Source: Streptomyces roseoverticillatus
GTDB lineage: Bacteria; Actinomycetota; Actinomycetes; Streptomycetales; Streptomycetaceae
Length of the DNA: 64,000 nt
NCBI RefSeq assembly: GCF_000719265.1
Contig: NZ_JOFL01000024.1
Location: 24,566-88,565 of the forward strand
Direction: 5' to 3'
Shown: piece after piece, positions 51,834 to 60,800 of the stretch
How positions within the stretch are numbered: the first letter of the stretch is position 1
Layout: each line of letters opens with the position of its first letter
Notes under the pieces: generated by a model
The model's input: only the letters and a program-made list of their open reading frames with translations
Told to the model about the DNA's origin: nothing
Database searches by the model: none
Made by a program: the position numbers and the translations under genes

Positions 51834-52407
51834 TCAGGCCTTGTACCTGCGGCGCAGGTTGGTCAGACGCTCGTACAGGGCGGCCCAATCGTCCGTGCCG
51901 GGCTACTGGCGATGCTCGATGCGCTCGGCGGCCTGGCACAGGGTCTGCAGCGCGCGCAGCCCCTGCCCGTCGAGAGCGGCCGACCGCGAGGTCTCCAGCC
52001 CCGGTCGCCGTGTCCCCGCTGCGCCGCTGTATAGCGGTGAGCTGGGGGAGGAGTTCGACGACGAGCGGGGCGAGGAAGTGGTTCCACCGCCTGTTCGAGC
52101 GCAATCGACCCACAACGGGCAGCAGCAGGAGGACCCCGGCGCTCCACAACACCACCTGGACGGTAGACAGGGCCGTGTTGTCGGGGGTCAGGAGCAGATT
52201 CAGGGCGCGGCCGGCCTGCAAACTGCCGAAGGCCGCGGCCACGCAGGCCATCCACAGGAAGGGTCTGGGCAGCAGCGACGGCTGGCGTGGCTCGGGATGC
52301 TGTGCCTTGGCCACGGCGATGACCACGAGGGCGACGGCCACCAGCCACCCCAGGGTCCGTCCCAGCATCAAGACTGCTTCCACTGCCCCGCCCGCTCCCT
52401 CGAACAA
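51834..52407 (-). pseudogene. Membrane protein gene with a frameshift and an amber codon
   Basis: From 52407 the frame codes three hydrophobic segments (LGWLVAVALVVIAVA, FLWMACVAAAFGSLQAG, VVLWSAGVLLLLPVVG) and RRWNHFLAPLVVELLPQLTA. Near 52010 it shifts; the next frame gives LETSRSAALDGQGLRALQTL and CQAAERIEHRQ, then TAG at 51903-51905. In the same frame PGTDDWAALYERLTNLRRRY KA* follows to 51834. The N-terminal membrane part plus a cytoplasmic helical end resembles a small sensor or MAB_1171c-like protein, but no family is confirmed. Confidence 0.5.
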
Positions 52408-52502
52408 CCTGTCCCCCGGACCCTAGAGGGCGGCAGTGACATCGGCAGCGACGATCCCCGGGGCGCACGGAGGACGACTCCGCCCGGTGCAGGCGCCTGC
52501 GC

Positions 52503-52967
52503 CTACGGGGGCGGCTCGACCTCCAGCCAGCGGTGCCGACGTGCCCCGCGGTACTCCAGGACCTGCCAGCCGAGGTCCTGGAGGGCCCGCGAGCAGCGCT
52601 GAAGCTGCTCATGCTGCTCGTAGGCAGCCCGGCTGCCGGGCGGGCCGAGCCATTCCACGCGGACGACCCCGTCGACGTGGCTCACGCGGTAGCCGGCAGC
52701 GGTGCGCCGGCCGTCGGGGCCGAGAGCGGAGGCGGGGATCCCGGCCGCCGCCAGGGTGAGGGCGACGGCGCGCAACGGCTGGCGGCGTTCCCACTCGGCC
52801 GGCACGGACACGGGTCGGCCGTCCGCCGGGTTCATCACCTTCCGGATCTGCCACAGCCCGTCCATGGCCTGGCGTACGGCGGCCGCCCGCTCCTCGGCGC
52901 CGAGTCCGGGGCCGGACGGGTGCTCGTCCCCGGTGGCCGCGCGAAAGCCTTCCGCACTGTCAGTCAC
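52503..52967 (-). CDS. Hypothetical protein
   Basis: A 154-residue soluble protein. The middle WQIRKVMNPADGRPVSVPAE then WERRQPLRAVALTLAAAGIP and the strands GYRVSHVDGVVRVEWLGPPG suggest a small alpha/beta fold; ALQDLGWQVLEYRGARRHRW ends it. GTG start with GAGGGGG upstream. Lies upstream of the decayed membrane protein gene on the same strand. No family is recognised. Confidence 0.65.
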   Translation of the reverse strand: MTDSAEGFRAATGDEHPSGPGLGAEERAAAVRQAMDGLWQIRKVMNPADGRPVSVPAEWERRQPLRAVALTLAAAGIPASALGPDGRRTAAGYRVSHVDGVVRVEWLGPPGSRAAYEQHEQLQRCSRALQDLGWQVLEYRGARRHRWLEVEPPP

Positions 52968-53039
52968 GGTGTGCCCCCTCGCCGGGTGTGAGATCTGGGA
53001 CCGGGTAACCGCCGGTCCCCTTGGAACCCTTTGGAACCC

Positions 53040-53486
53040 CTACTTCACCTTGAACTCGCACATCTTGTCGGACTTGCCGTCCTGGTTGTCCGCGACCTTC
53101 TTGCCGTCGACGGTGATGACGCAGGGCGCGGCGTGCATCATGCCGTCTGGGCCGGTGACGGAGCCGGGGACGACGGACACTCCGAGGCCGGCCTTCTTCT
53201 CGGCGTCCGTCGTCAAGGTGATGGTCGAGGTCTTCCTCCAGGGCAGCTGGACCTGTTCCATCTTGTTGGTGTCGAGGTTGTAATAGACCGAAGTCGTGCC
53301 GGTGCCGAGGACTTCGAGGGTGACCTCGTGCTTGACCTCGCTGCCCCCATCCCCGCTCTCCGTCTTCGCCTTCGGCTGTGTGGACGCAGCCGGCTTATCG
53401 GATTTAGCCGGGCCGTCGTCGCTGCCGCATCCCGTCAGCAGAGCCGTGGTCAGGACCAGCGCCGCGCCCATGATGATCTTGCGCAT
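53040..53486 (-). CDS. MmpS-like lipoprotein
   Basis: A 148-residue lipoprotein. The signal MRKIIMGAALVLTTALLTGC ends in lipobox LTGC with Cys20. After a short charged linker the domain VKHEVTLEVLGTGTTSVYYN, MEQVQLPWRKTSTITLTTDA, AAPCVITVDGKKVADNQDGK resembles MmpS-type beta sandwiches (LPWxKT motif). In mycobacteria MmpS works with MmpL transporters; in Streptomyces many stand alone as here. No mmpL is adjacent. Confidence 0.82.
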   Translation of the reverse strand: MRKIIMGAALVLTTALLTGCGSDDGPAKSDKPAASTQPKAKTESGDGGSEVKHEVTLEVLGTGTTSVYYNLDTNKMEQVQLPWRKTSTITLTTDAEKKAGLGVSVVPGSVTGPDGMMHAAPCVITVDGKKVADNQDGKSDKMCEFKVK

Positions 53487-53519
53487 GAATTCCCCCTAGT
53501 GGACAAGTGAAAGATCCTA

Positions 53520-54146
53520 CCTATACCTATCTGGCACGACGGCTGCACGGACGGCTGCCGGACGAGCCCGACGGCGAAATGGGTGGTCTGGCTCCGCCCC
53601 ACGTCATGGCCGACGCCGTCGGCTTCCGGCCGTCACACGGGCGATTCCGGCGAAGACCCGGTCCCGACCCCGCTGTGGAACATGCTGCCCCGCTCCGCCG
53701 GGCCCTACGGCGGAATCAGCGCCACCGCCACCGACGTCGTGCGGTTCGCCCGGCTGTTCGTCGACGGCGGCACGGCAGCGGACGGCACCCGCGTACTGTC
53801 TTCCGCCGGCGTTGAGGGTGTTCGGACCGCCCGAGCAGCCGCCCACGGTGAACACGGCCCCGTTCACCGGCGCCTACAAGAGCGCGGGCTTCCTCATGAC
53901 CATCACCGACCGCCCCTCCGAGGAAGGCGTCCTCCAGCTGACGTACGAGGGCGCCGACGGCCTGGCGGGCACCTTCGACCCCTGGTCCGGCATCTGACCC
54001 CGGTCTCGGACAGCCCGGCGAGAACGGTCTTCGCCGGCCGCCGCAACGAGAAGGGCGGGTGGATTCCGGTGGTCTTCTATGCATTGGCCGACGGCAGCCG
54101 CTACGTCCACTTCGGCGTACGCGCCACAGCGAAGTCCGCCGCCTGA
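53520..54146 (+). pseudogene. Serine beta-lactamase-family (class C-like) gene, broken
   Basis: Pieces in three frames line up with the C-terminal half of a penicillin-binding/beta-lactamase hydrolase: TPLWNMLPRSAGPYGGISAT, ATDVVRFARLFVDGGTAADG, then VNTAPFTGAYKSAGFLMTIT, LQLTYEGADGLAGTFDPWSG and RRNEKGGWIPVVFYALADGS, RYVHFGVRATAKSAA* at 54146. The catalytic SxxK region is absent and at least two frameshifts plus small deletions are needed. GPYGGISATATDVVRFA is the conserved family segment. Non-functional. Confidence 0.65.
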
Positions 54147-54435
54147 GACCGGCGGTCACCGGGACATACAGCCTCGGTGACCGCCGTGACGCATATCGGC
54201 CGGCGTATCTCCCCAGCCCTTACCTGGCAGCAGGTCCTCAACCCAGCCGATGACGCGTGGCGCCGTCGCTCTGCGGGCATTGCACCCAACGGCCCTTGCG
54301 CCGCCTTGAAGTTCGCCACAGACACCTGCGGGCCGGACTCGGTACGTATCGGCGTCGGATGCCGGCGAAGAGGGCGGGGAGATCGTTGATGCCCGGGCCC
54401 CGCAGATCGAGCGGTGAGGGAGGGGCCGGTGCCGT

Positions 54436-54714
54436 TCAAGCAGGGATGGTTGCATTCCGCCCCGGCCGGTCAGCCCGGCAGTACACACGCCCTGAGGCAG
54501 CGTGCGGTGAAGCCGTCACGGCCTCCAGCGTGCAGAGGATCTTCCGCGGGCCGTCCACAGCGACGGCGTACATGTCGCTGCCCCGGGCCACAGTGCTGAT
54601 CAGGTCATTCACGGTGACCTTGCGCACCCGTGAGTCCTCGGGCCAGTGGCCGTCGAGACGCCACTGACATGCCGGGGCACGCGCGTGCGGGGCAACCGAT
54701 TCCGGTATGTGCAT
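54436..54714 (-). CDS. Small hypothetical protein, DUF3892-like
   Basis: A 92-residue frame beginning MHIPESVAPHARAPACQWRL. RVRKVTVNDLISTVARGSDM followed by YAVAVDGPRKILCTLEAV recalls DUF3892, a small domain with an Arg-Lys-Thr helix and a short strand pair. The N- and C-terminal ends are Pro/Ala/Arg-rich and less convincing. Start has no clear ribosome site. Tentative. Confidence 0.4.
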   Translation of the reverse strand: MHIPESVAPHARAPACQWRLDGHWPEDSRVRKVTVNDLISTVARGSDMYAVAVDGPRKILCTLEAVTASPHAASGRVYCRADRPGRNATIPA

Positions 54715-54744
54715 CGGTCCTGCGCCGAGATTCCGGGCCGGAGG

Positions 54745-55122
54745 TTACTGCTGTCCGGGGCGTAGGTTGTGCAGTCGTTCGCGGGTGGTGCGGGGCAGTT
54801 CGGACACGACGCATTCCCAGGCGTGGTGGAGCATGTCGGTGAGCTCTTCGGCGGGCATCGCGTCTTCCAGGGGGACGGTGAGCCAGTGCCACCGGCGTCC
54901 CCTGTACCAGGGGCGTATTGCCGGGTATTGCTCGCACAGGTGCAGGGCGAGGTCGGGTGCGCACTTGAGGGTCACCTGTTCGGGGTGCTCCTTGGTCGCT
55001 GCTGCAAGCATGGCGAAGATGCTGCCGCCGACTTTGAATACCGGCCGGTTGGGGCCGTACGGTTCCTCCTCTGTGGCCTCGGGCAGTGCGAGGGCGAATG
55101 CCGCCACATCTTCGGGGGTCAT
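54745..55122 (-). CDS. MmcQ/YjbR family protein
   Basis: A 125-residue protein of the MmcQ/YjbR family. It has MTPEDVAAFALALPEATEEE, FKVGGSIFAMLAAATKEHPE, QVTLKCAPDLALHLCEQYPA, PWYRGRRWHWLTVPLEDAMP and AEELTDMLHHAWECVVSELP in the usual order, with the conserved KxG and cyclophilin-like CyaY-type fold. The ATG at 55122 has GAAGGA upstream. YjbR proteins bind DNA in some assays; physiological role unknown. Confidence 0.9.
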   Translation of the reverse strand: MTPEDVAAFALALPEATEEEPYGPNRPVFKVGGSIFAMLAAATKEHPEQVTLKCAPDLALHLCEQYPAIRPWYRGRRWHWLTVPLEDAMPAEELTDMLHHAWECVVSELPRTTRERLHNLRPGQQ

Positions 55123-55150
55123 GGGGATTCCTTCGTCCGGGCGGCCGGCG

Positions 55151-55538
55151 TCAGCGGTAGGTGCTGGGATCGCCGGCTTTGCCGGCCGCGTTGACCAGCA
55201 CGTCCAGGCGACCCTGCGCACGGTCGATGCGCTAGACCAGGGCCTGCACCTGCTCCGCCCGGAGGCGGTCGACCGCCACGGCGATGCCCTGGCCGCCGGC
55301 CCGGGTGACCAGCTCCGCGGTCTGCTCGATGGCCGCCGCCGCCCGTCCCGTCTCGCTGACCGCGGAGCGGGTGGTGCGACCGGTGACGTAGACGGTGGCC
55401 CCGGCCCCGCCCAGCTCGGCGGCCATGGCCCGGCCCGCGCCCCGGGTCGCTCCCGCGATCAGCGCGACCTTCCCCGCCAGCGGCTTTCCCCCCGTCCGTG
55501 CCGGTGTTCCGGTTCTGCGGCTTGTTCTGAAGAGACAT
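55151..55538 (-). pseudogene. Short-chain dehydrogenase gene with a frameshift and an amber codon
   Basis: The ATG at 55538 opens MSLQNKPQNRNTGTDGG. At a G6/A3 run near 55487 the frame shifts, then KPLAGKVALIAGATRGAGRA and MAAELGGAGATVYVTGRTTR give the NAD(P) site (GATRGAG). The ORF is stopped by TAG at 55232-55234, after which LDVLVNAAGKAGDPSTYR* continues in the same frame (NAAG motif). The catalytic Ser/Tyr/Lys part is missing. So there are three separate lesions in one gene. The promoter-side palindrome is intact. Confidence 0.7.
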
Positions 55539-55555
55539 GGCAGGAGTATGTGACC

Positions 55556-55582
55556 CGTATAGGACAATGAGCGTCCTATACG
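55556..55582. promoter_or_regulatory. Perfect 10-bp inverted repeat, orphan operator
   Basis: CGTATAGGAC (55556-55565) and GTCCTATACG (55573-55582) are exact inverse copies separated by 7 bp, 18 bp upstream of the broken SDR gene. This looks like an operator for a TetR- or HxlR-type regulator; no such gene is adjacent. The right arm overlaps the stop codon of the next gene. Confidence 0.75.
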
Positions 55583-56076
55583 TCGCTGGCGTTCGGGGGA
55601 ATGCCCGTGCCCTGTGCACCGGACTCTGCGTCCGCGCCGAGCCGGGCCAGCAGTCCACGGTGTCCCGTCCGCATGGCCAGTGCGTGGTTGAGGTGGAAGA
55701 AGGGGCGGGCCAGGGGCATCCAGCGCCGCAATTCTGCCGCCTCGACGGTGACGTGTTCGTGGAAGGAGGCCGCACAGCTCCGGCTACCGTCGTTACTCAC
55801 CTGCCATCGGACCGTGCCCGCGATGTCCCCTTCGAGAGCGGCTGACAGAATGCGCGCAGCCGGGTCCTCGACGAGCGGCCTCATCCGTACTTTCAGCTCG
55901 TAGGGCAGTGCGGATCTGATGACGACCTCGCATTCCCGGTCGCCGGTCCGCCTCACCGACCGGAACGCCGGCCACCATCCGGGGTAGTGCTCGAGGTCGG
56001 CGAGCCGCGCATACACGGCGTCCGGCGGCAGGGGCACCCTCCAGCGGCCGGCGAAGCGGATCTCGTGACGTTTCAC
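55576..56076 (-). CDS. SRPBCC-family protein (polyketide cyclase/START-like)
   Basis: A 166-residue START-like protein: WRVPLPPDAVYARLADLEHY, PGWWPAFRSVRRTGDRECEV, LSAALEGDIAGTVRWQVSND and SCAASFHEHVTVEAAELRRW, then PLARPFFHLNHALAMRTGHR. It binds a hydrophobic ligand in a helix-grip fold; relatives are coenzyme-Q-binding or cyclase-like. Start GTG at 56076 follows GGGGG. The last residues (NASDV*) and the TAG stop lie inside the SDR operator palindrome, so a deletion may have joined the two and altered the true C-terminus. Confidence 0.8.
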   Translation of the reverse strand: MKRHEIRFAGRWRVPLPPDAVYARLADLEHYPGWWPAFRSVRRTGDRECEVVIRSALPYELKVRMRPLVEDPAARILSAALEGDIAGTVRWQVSNDGSRSCAASFHEHVTVEAAELRRWMPLARPFFHLNHALAMRTGHRGLLARLGADAESGAQGTGIPPNASDV

Positions 56077-56420
56077 GCGCACCCCCGTGCCGCCTGCACC
56101 CTTCGGGGTCTTCCGAGGTGGTTGCGGGTGCGGGCAAAGAACGCGGCCGTACCGAGCAGCCGCATGAGGAGGAACCGGAGCGGTCCGGGGAGGAGATGTG
56201 CGTACGGAGTGCCGGTGGGGGTGAAGCCTGCGGCGACAGCGACCTGTGTGGGGCCGTATCCGGGCAGCAACTGAAGACCATCCTTGTCGGAGCCGTTCTC
56301 GCCCACGACGCCCGCCGGAGCGCCCGGCTCGAGGCGGAGCGAGACGCCTCGGATCACCCGGCGTGATCGGTAGGCCTTGTGCACGTCGTCGCCCCGTAGG
56401 GCGTGCGGTGGTGGCGTCAC
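56073..56420 (-). pseudogene. Chimeric remnant: ABC ATPase N-terminus fused to another C-terminus
   Basis: GTG at 56420 follows a strong GGAGGA. The first 45 residues (ALRGDDVHKAYRSRRVIRGV, SLRLEPGAPAGVVGENGSDK) are an ABC ATPase up to its Walker A, which normally reads GxNGxGKST. There the sequence jumps to DGLQLLPGYGPTQVAVAAGF, TPTGTPYAHLLPGPLRFLLM and RLLGTAAFFARTRNHLGRPR, which is not ABC-like and looks like the end of a different, membrane-near protein. A deletion has fused two genes. ATP hydrolysis is not possible. Confidence 0.6.
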
Positions 56421-56467
56421 AGCGAGTCGTCCTCCTGCGCAGGGGGTGTTCGTCGTCGTAGCGGATG

Positions 56468-57562
56468 TCAACGGCTGCAGCGGAACAGGTGCGCGACGAG
56501 GGAGTGCCACTGCTCCTGTACGCCGGGGGACGGCACCGCCTCGTCCAGCGACGCGGCGGCCGACGCCACATGACGTGCGGCCGCCTCCTCGGCACGCTCC
56601 CTGCCGTGCGTCGCGTCCAGCAGACGCATGGCTTCGGGGATGTCGGCCGCTGTGAGGCAACCGGAATCGAGGAGTTCTGCGAGCTGATCACCAGCTGCTG
56701 TGCCCGCCCCGGCCGCAAGCAGCAGGGGCAACGTCTTCTTGCCGCGCGTCACGTCCGTACCGACCGGTTTCCCGGTGACGGAGCTGTCACCCCACAGGCC
56801 GAGGACATCGTCGAGGATCTGAAACGCCACGCCCAGTTCGCTCCCCGCGGTGTGGAGGGCGCGCGCCACGTCGGGCGGCGCGTCGGCGAGCACGGCCCCC
56901 AGGGCCGCCGACGAGCCGAAGAGGGCACCGGTCTTGCCTCGTGCCATGTCCGCGTACTCGCTCGCGGAGACCTCCCGCACGGACCGGCGTTCGAGGGCGA
57001 GATCCTCCGCCTGCCCGTGCACCATCTTCTCGACGGCCACGATGAGGGCGTCGGTGGCCGCGGACGCCCCGGGAGCCTGCGCGTGGAAGAGCCCGGCCAC
57101 GGCCTGGACGATGAGGGCATCACCGGCGAGTACGGCGGCGCCCGTTCCGAACGCGGCCCAGGCGGCGGGACGGCCACGCCGCTCGGTGTCACCGTCCATG
57201 ACGTCGTCGTGCAGCAGCGAGAGCTGGTGCACGAGCTCGACGGCCGTGCCGGCGACTGCGGCGAACCGCTCCGGCGCCCCGACCGAGCGGACCGACAGCA
57301 GCGACAGCGCCGCGCGCACCCGCTTTCCGGTACGTCGTACCACTGCCCGGGAGCCGTCACCTTCGGTGTCCCACCCCAGGTGGTAGCGGCACACCCGTGC
57401 CACAGAGGGATGAAGCCGTTCCACGACCCGGCGGAGCTCGGGCTCGACGAGTGCCATCCCCCGCCGGAGGATCTCCGCACCGCGCCTGAGGCTCTCCTCA
57501 TCGGCCGGCAGTTGCCGCGGCATGCCGCAGGGTCCGCTGCCCCGGAGCAGAGCGTGTGTCAT
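56468..57562 (-). CDS. Polyprenyl diphosphate synthase (probably GGPP-type)
   Basis: A 364-residue trans-isoprenyl diphosphate synthase. LLHDDVMDGDTERRG holds the first aspartate motif DDVMD (119-123) and FQILDDVLGLWGD the second (251-255); both bind Mg2+ and the allylic diphosphate. GKRVRAALSLLS and HGQAEDLALE are other conserved regions. The residues four and five before the first motif are Ser115 and Leu114, without the bulky aromatics that stop growth at C15, so C20 or longer is likely. The ATG at 57562 follows GGAGGTGGCG. No terpene cyclase is adjacent; the next gene upstream is a CYP102. Confidence 0.88.
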   Translation of the reverse strand: MTHALLRGSGPCGMPRQLPADEESLRRGAEILRRGMALVEPELRRVVERLHPSVARVCRYHLGWDTEGDGSRAVVRRTGKRVRAALSLLSVRSVGAPERFAAVAGTAVELVHQLSLLHDDVMDGDTERRGRPAAWAAFGTGAAVLAGDALIVQAVAGLFHAQAPGASAATDALIVAVEKMVHGQAEDLALERRSVREVSASEYADMARGKTGALFGSSAALGAVLADAPPDVARALHTAGSELGVAFQILDDVLGLWGDSSVTGKPVGTDVTRGKKTLPLLLAAGAGTAAGDQLAELLDSGCLTAADIPEAMRLLDATHGRERAEEAAARHVASAAASLDEAVPSPGVQEQWHSLVAHLFRCSR

Positions 57563-57867
57563 CGCCACCTCCGTCGCGCTCTGTCGTCCCACAGCGGCCA
57601 CCCTCGGCCTCGGATCACATGACCACACCGAATCATCAGGAGTTGCGGCGCATGCCCGGATCGGGCGCCGGAATGCCTTCCGGCGCCCCTCGGGAATCGG
57701 CGCTCTCCTCGGACACGCACAACGACGGCCGGGCCTCCGTGGTCACTCCCGTGCCGTGCCAGGGGCGTGCGCGGGCAGGCCGCGGGACACCGACCAGGAT
57801 CCTGCCGGGTGTTCCGCGACCGGCTCCGGAGGCCCGGCCGCTCCGGCAGCCGTGCCGTGCGGGCCCG

Positions 57868-60800
57868 TCAGCTACTCGCGTAGACGTCCTCGACGTAGCG
57901 GCCCTCGGCGACCGCGGCCCGCCACCACTCCTGTGCAGCGGCGGCATCGCCTCCCGTATGCCGTGCATGGAGCTGCTGGAAGGCGTCCCGCACGCCGGGG
58001 GCCATCCGGCCGCCGTCGCCGCAGACGTACACCTTCGCGCCGGCCTGCAGCAGCCGCCACACCTCCGCGCCCTCCGCTTCGAGCCGGTGCTGGACGAACA
58101 GCCGGCCTTCCTCGGGCGCTTTGGAGAAGACGGGGCGCATGGAGACCACTCCGGCCTCTTCGGCGGCCTCCAGTTCGGCGCGGTGGAGGTAGTCCACGTC
58201 CGGGTGGTCGCAGCCGAAGTAGCACAGTGCGGGCGCGAGAGGCGTGCCCTGGCGGGCCAGGGCCAGGCGGTCGGCGACGGCACCCCGGAAGGGGGCCAGG
58301 CCCGTACCGGCGGCGACCATGATGACGGGGGTCTGCGCGTCGTGGCGGATACGGAAGGCGTCCCGGCACGGCTGGACGCGCGCGTACACGGTGTCGCCGC
58401 TCCGTACACGGTGCAGATACGACGAGCCGGTGCCTTCGAAGATGCCCCTGCCGGAGTGTGCGGGGGCGCGGAGCTGCGAGACCATCAGATCCGCGTGCCC
58501 CGGGGCGGTGACGGGGGAGGAGGAGATGGAGTAGTGGCGGATGCGCATCGGGGGCAGCAGGTCGAGCAGCAGCGGCCAGCCCATCCGGCCGCGCAGTGCC
58601 GGGTATTGCTCGGCGAGGTCGAGCAGCCGGTGGCGGGTGGCCGACGGCTGCTCGGGGCCGGTGGCCAGCTGCCGCAGGGCCGCTTGCTCGGGCGGGCAGG
58701 GATTGAGGCCGGCGAGCCGGGCGACCTGCTCGGTGGTGAGCGGGTGCTGCAGTTCCACGTGGTGGGTGAGCAGCTCACGGACGGTGACCGGGCGGTCCAG
58801 ATGCAGGCCGGAACGGCTGGAACGGCCCGTGCGCCGGGCGCGGATGCCGAGCACCGCGTCGGAGTCGAGGCCGAGAGCGGTGATGGCGCGCTCGACCAGG
58901 GCGGGGTCGTTCTCGGGCAGGACGGCCAGATGGTCGGCGGTCCGGTAGGCGGCGGCCTCGGGCAGCGCGAGGCGCACGAATCTCTTGGAGCGGCCGAGGG
59001 GGTGGGCCGGGTCGGCGAGGTCCCCCGTCGCGGTCACGGTCATCGGGACCAGGCCGTGGCGGGAGGCCAGCGCGTCGAGGGGATCGCCGGTGATCTCGGT
59101 GACGTCGTAGGCGTGCCCGGAGAGGGCCTTGCGGGAATCCTCGGGCTCCGTGACGGCGTCCGGGTCTCCGTACGCCGTGAGCAGGGCGCGGCGCAGTGCG
59201 GCGGTGAAGCGCGCGAACGATCCGGCGAGGTCGCCCGAGGCGTCGGCTGTGTGCCGCTCCACGAGCCTGATGGCCCCCAGTGCGGCCAGGCGGTCGTCGA
59301 TGGCGGTGGGCACGTGTTGGTAGGTGGCCGCCCAGTTGCGGTCGCCGACGCCCAGAACGGCGTAGGGCACCGCGTCCGCGGTCCCCGGCTCCGCGCCGGC
59401 CAGCCAGGAGGCGAAGGCTCTGGCGTCGTCGGTCGGCTGCCCGTTGTAGGAGGCGGCCACGACGACGAGGGGAGCGCCTTCGGGCAGGGCTCCCGCGATC
59501 TTGTCGAGGGGTACGGCCTCCGTGGCGAAGCCGAGGGCGCCGAAGGTGCCGGCGAGGTCCTCGGCGAACTCGCGGCAGGTGCCGAAGTTGGAGCCGTACG
59601 CGACGGTCAGCGCACTACCCGCCGTGGCCCTGGCGGGCAGGGCGCCATCCTCCGGTTGCTCCTCGGCCCGGTCCGTGCGCGCGGGGCCGCCGGCGAGTCC
59701 GCCGAGGGCCTCGCGGACCCGGTCCCGGTCTTCGGCGGTGCGGTGCGCCAGGGCCAGGGTGAAGCCGTCGGGCTTGAGGGTGAGGGTCTCCTTGACGTCG
59801 AGGGTGTAGCCGGTGTGGTCGAGGAAGCGGTAGCGGTGGATGAGCAGGGCCAGCAGCATGGTGGCCTCGTGCATGGCGAACTGCCGCCCGATGCAGGCGC
59901 GTTCCCCGGTGCCGAAGGGCTTGTACGCGTTCGCGGGACGGGCGGCCTCGGCGGCGGGAGCGAAGCGGTCCGGGTCGAACTCCTCGACGTTGTCACCCCA
60001 CACCGGATCACGGTGCAGCATCGGGGTGAGCACGGTCAGCCGCCGGCCGGCCGGGACCGGGTACCTGCCGCCGATGACGGTGTCGGCCACGGGCGCACGC
60101 TCGAAGGCCGCGGCGGTCGGCCACAGCCGCAGGGTCTCGCTCAGGACCTGCCGTACGTAGCGCAGACGGCCGATGTCCTCGAAGGCGGGCTGCGGATCCG
60201 CCTCGTCGCCCCACAGCGCGTCGACCTCGGCCTGTGCCAGACGCAGGGCGACCGGGTTCTTCATCAGGTGGTAGAGGGCGAAGGAGAGCGTGCCGGACGT
60301 GGTCTCGTGGCCCGCGATCAGGAAGGTGATGACCTGGTTGCGGACGTTGGCCTCGTCGAGGGGTTCGCCGTCGCCGGGGTGACGTGAGTTCAGCATCAGC
60401 CCCAGCAGGTCGTCGTCGGCGCCGCTCTCGCCGGCGGCCCGGCGTCCGGCGATCACCTCGTCGACGACCTGCGCGAGATGGGCGACGTCCGCGCGGAAGA
60501 CCCGGTCCTCCTCCGTGGTGTCCTGGTCCGGGGCCCTCCCCAGGGCGGCCTGGCTGTGGCTGAGTGCCCGTACGAGCGCCTGTACGAAGGGGTGGGGCTC
60601 GGTGCGGGCGAAGGACTGGAAGTCGTAGCCGAAGCCCGCGAGGCCGATGGTGTCGAGCGTCATCCGGGTCATGTCCGCCGACACGTCCACAGGCCTGTCC
60701 TGGGCGAGATGCGCGTCCCAGGCGGCGAGCATCCGCCGCGCTGCCTTCAGCATGACCGGGTGGTACGTGCGCATTGAGCCCATAGCGAAGGCGGGCAGCA

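Noticed and set aside
57556-60387. 943-residue plus-strand frame antisense to CYP102
   Set aside because: The minus strand encodes a complete diflavin P450 with all motifs; the plus frame is a Gly/Val/Ala shadow.
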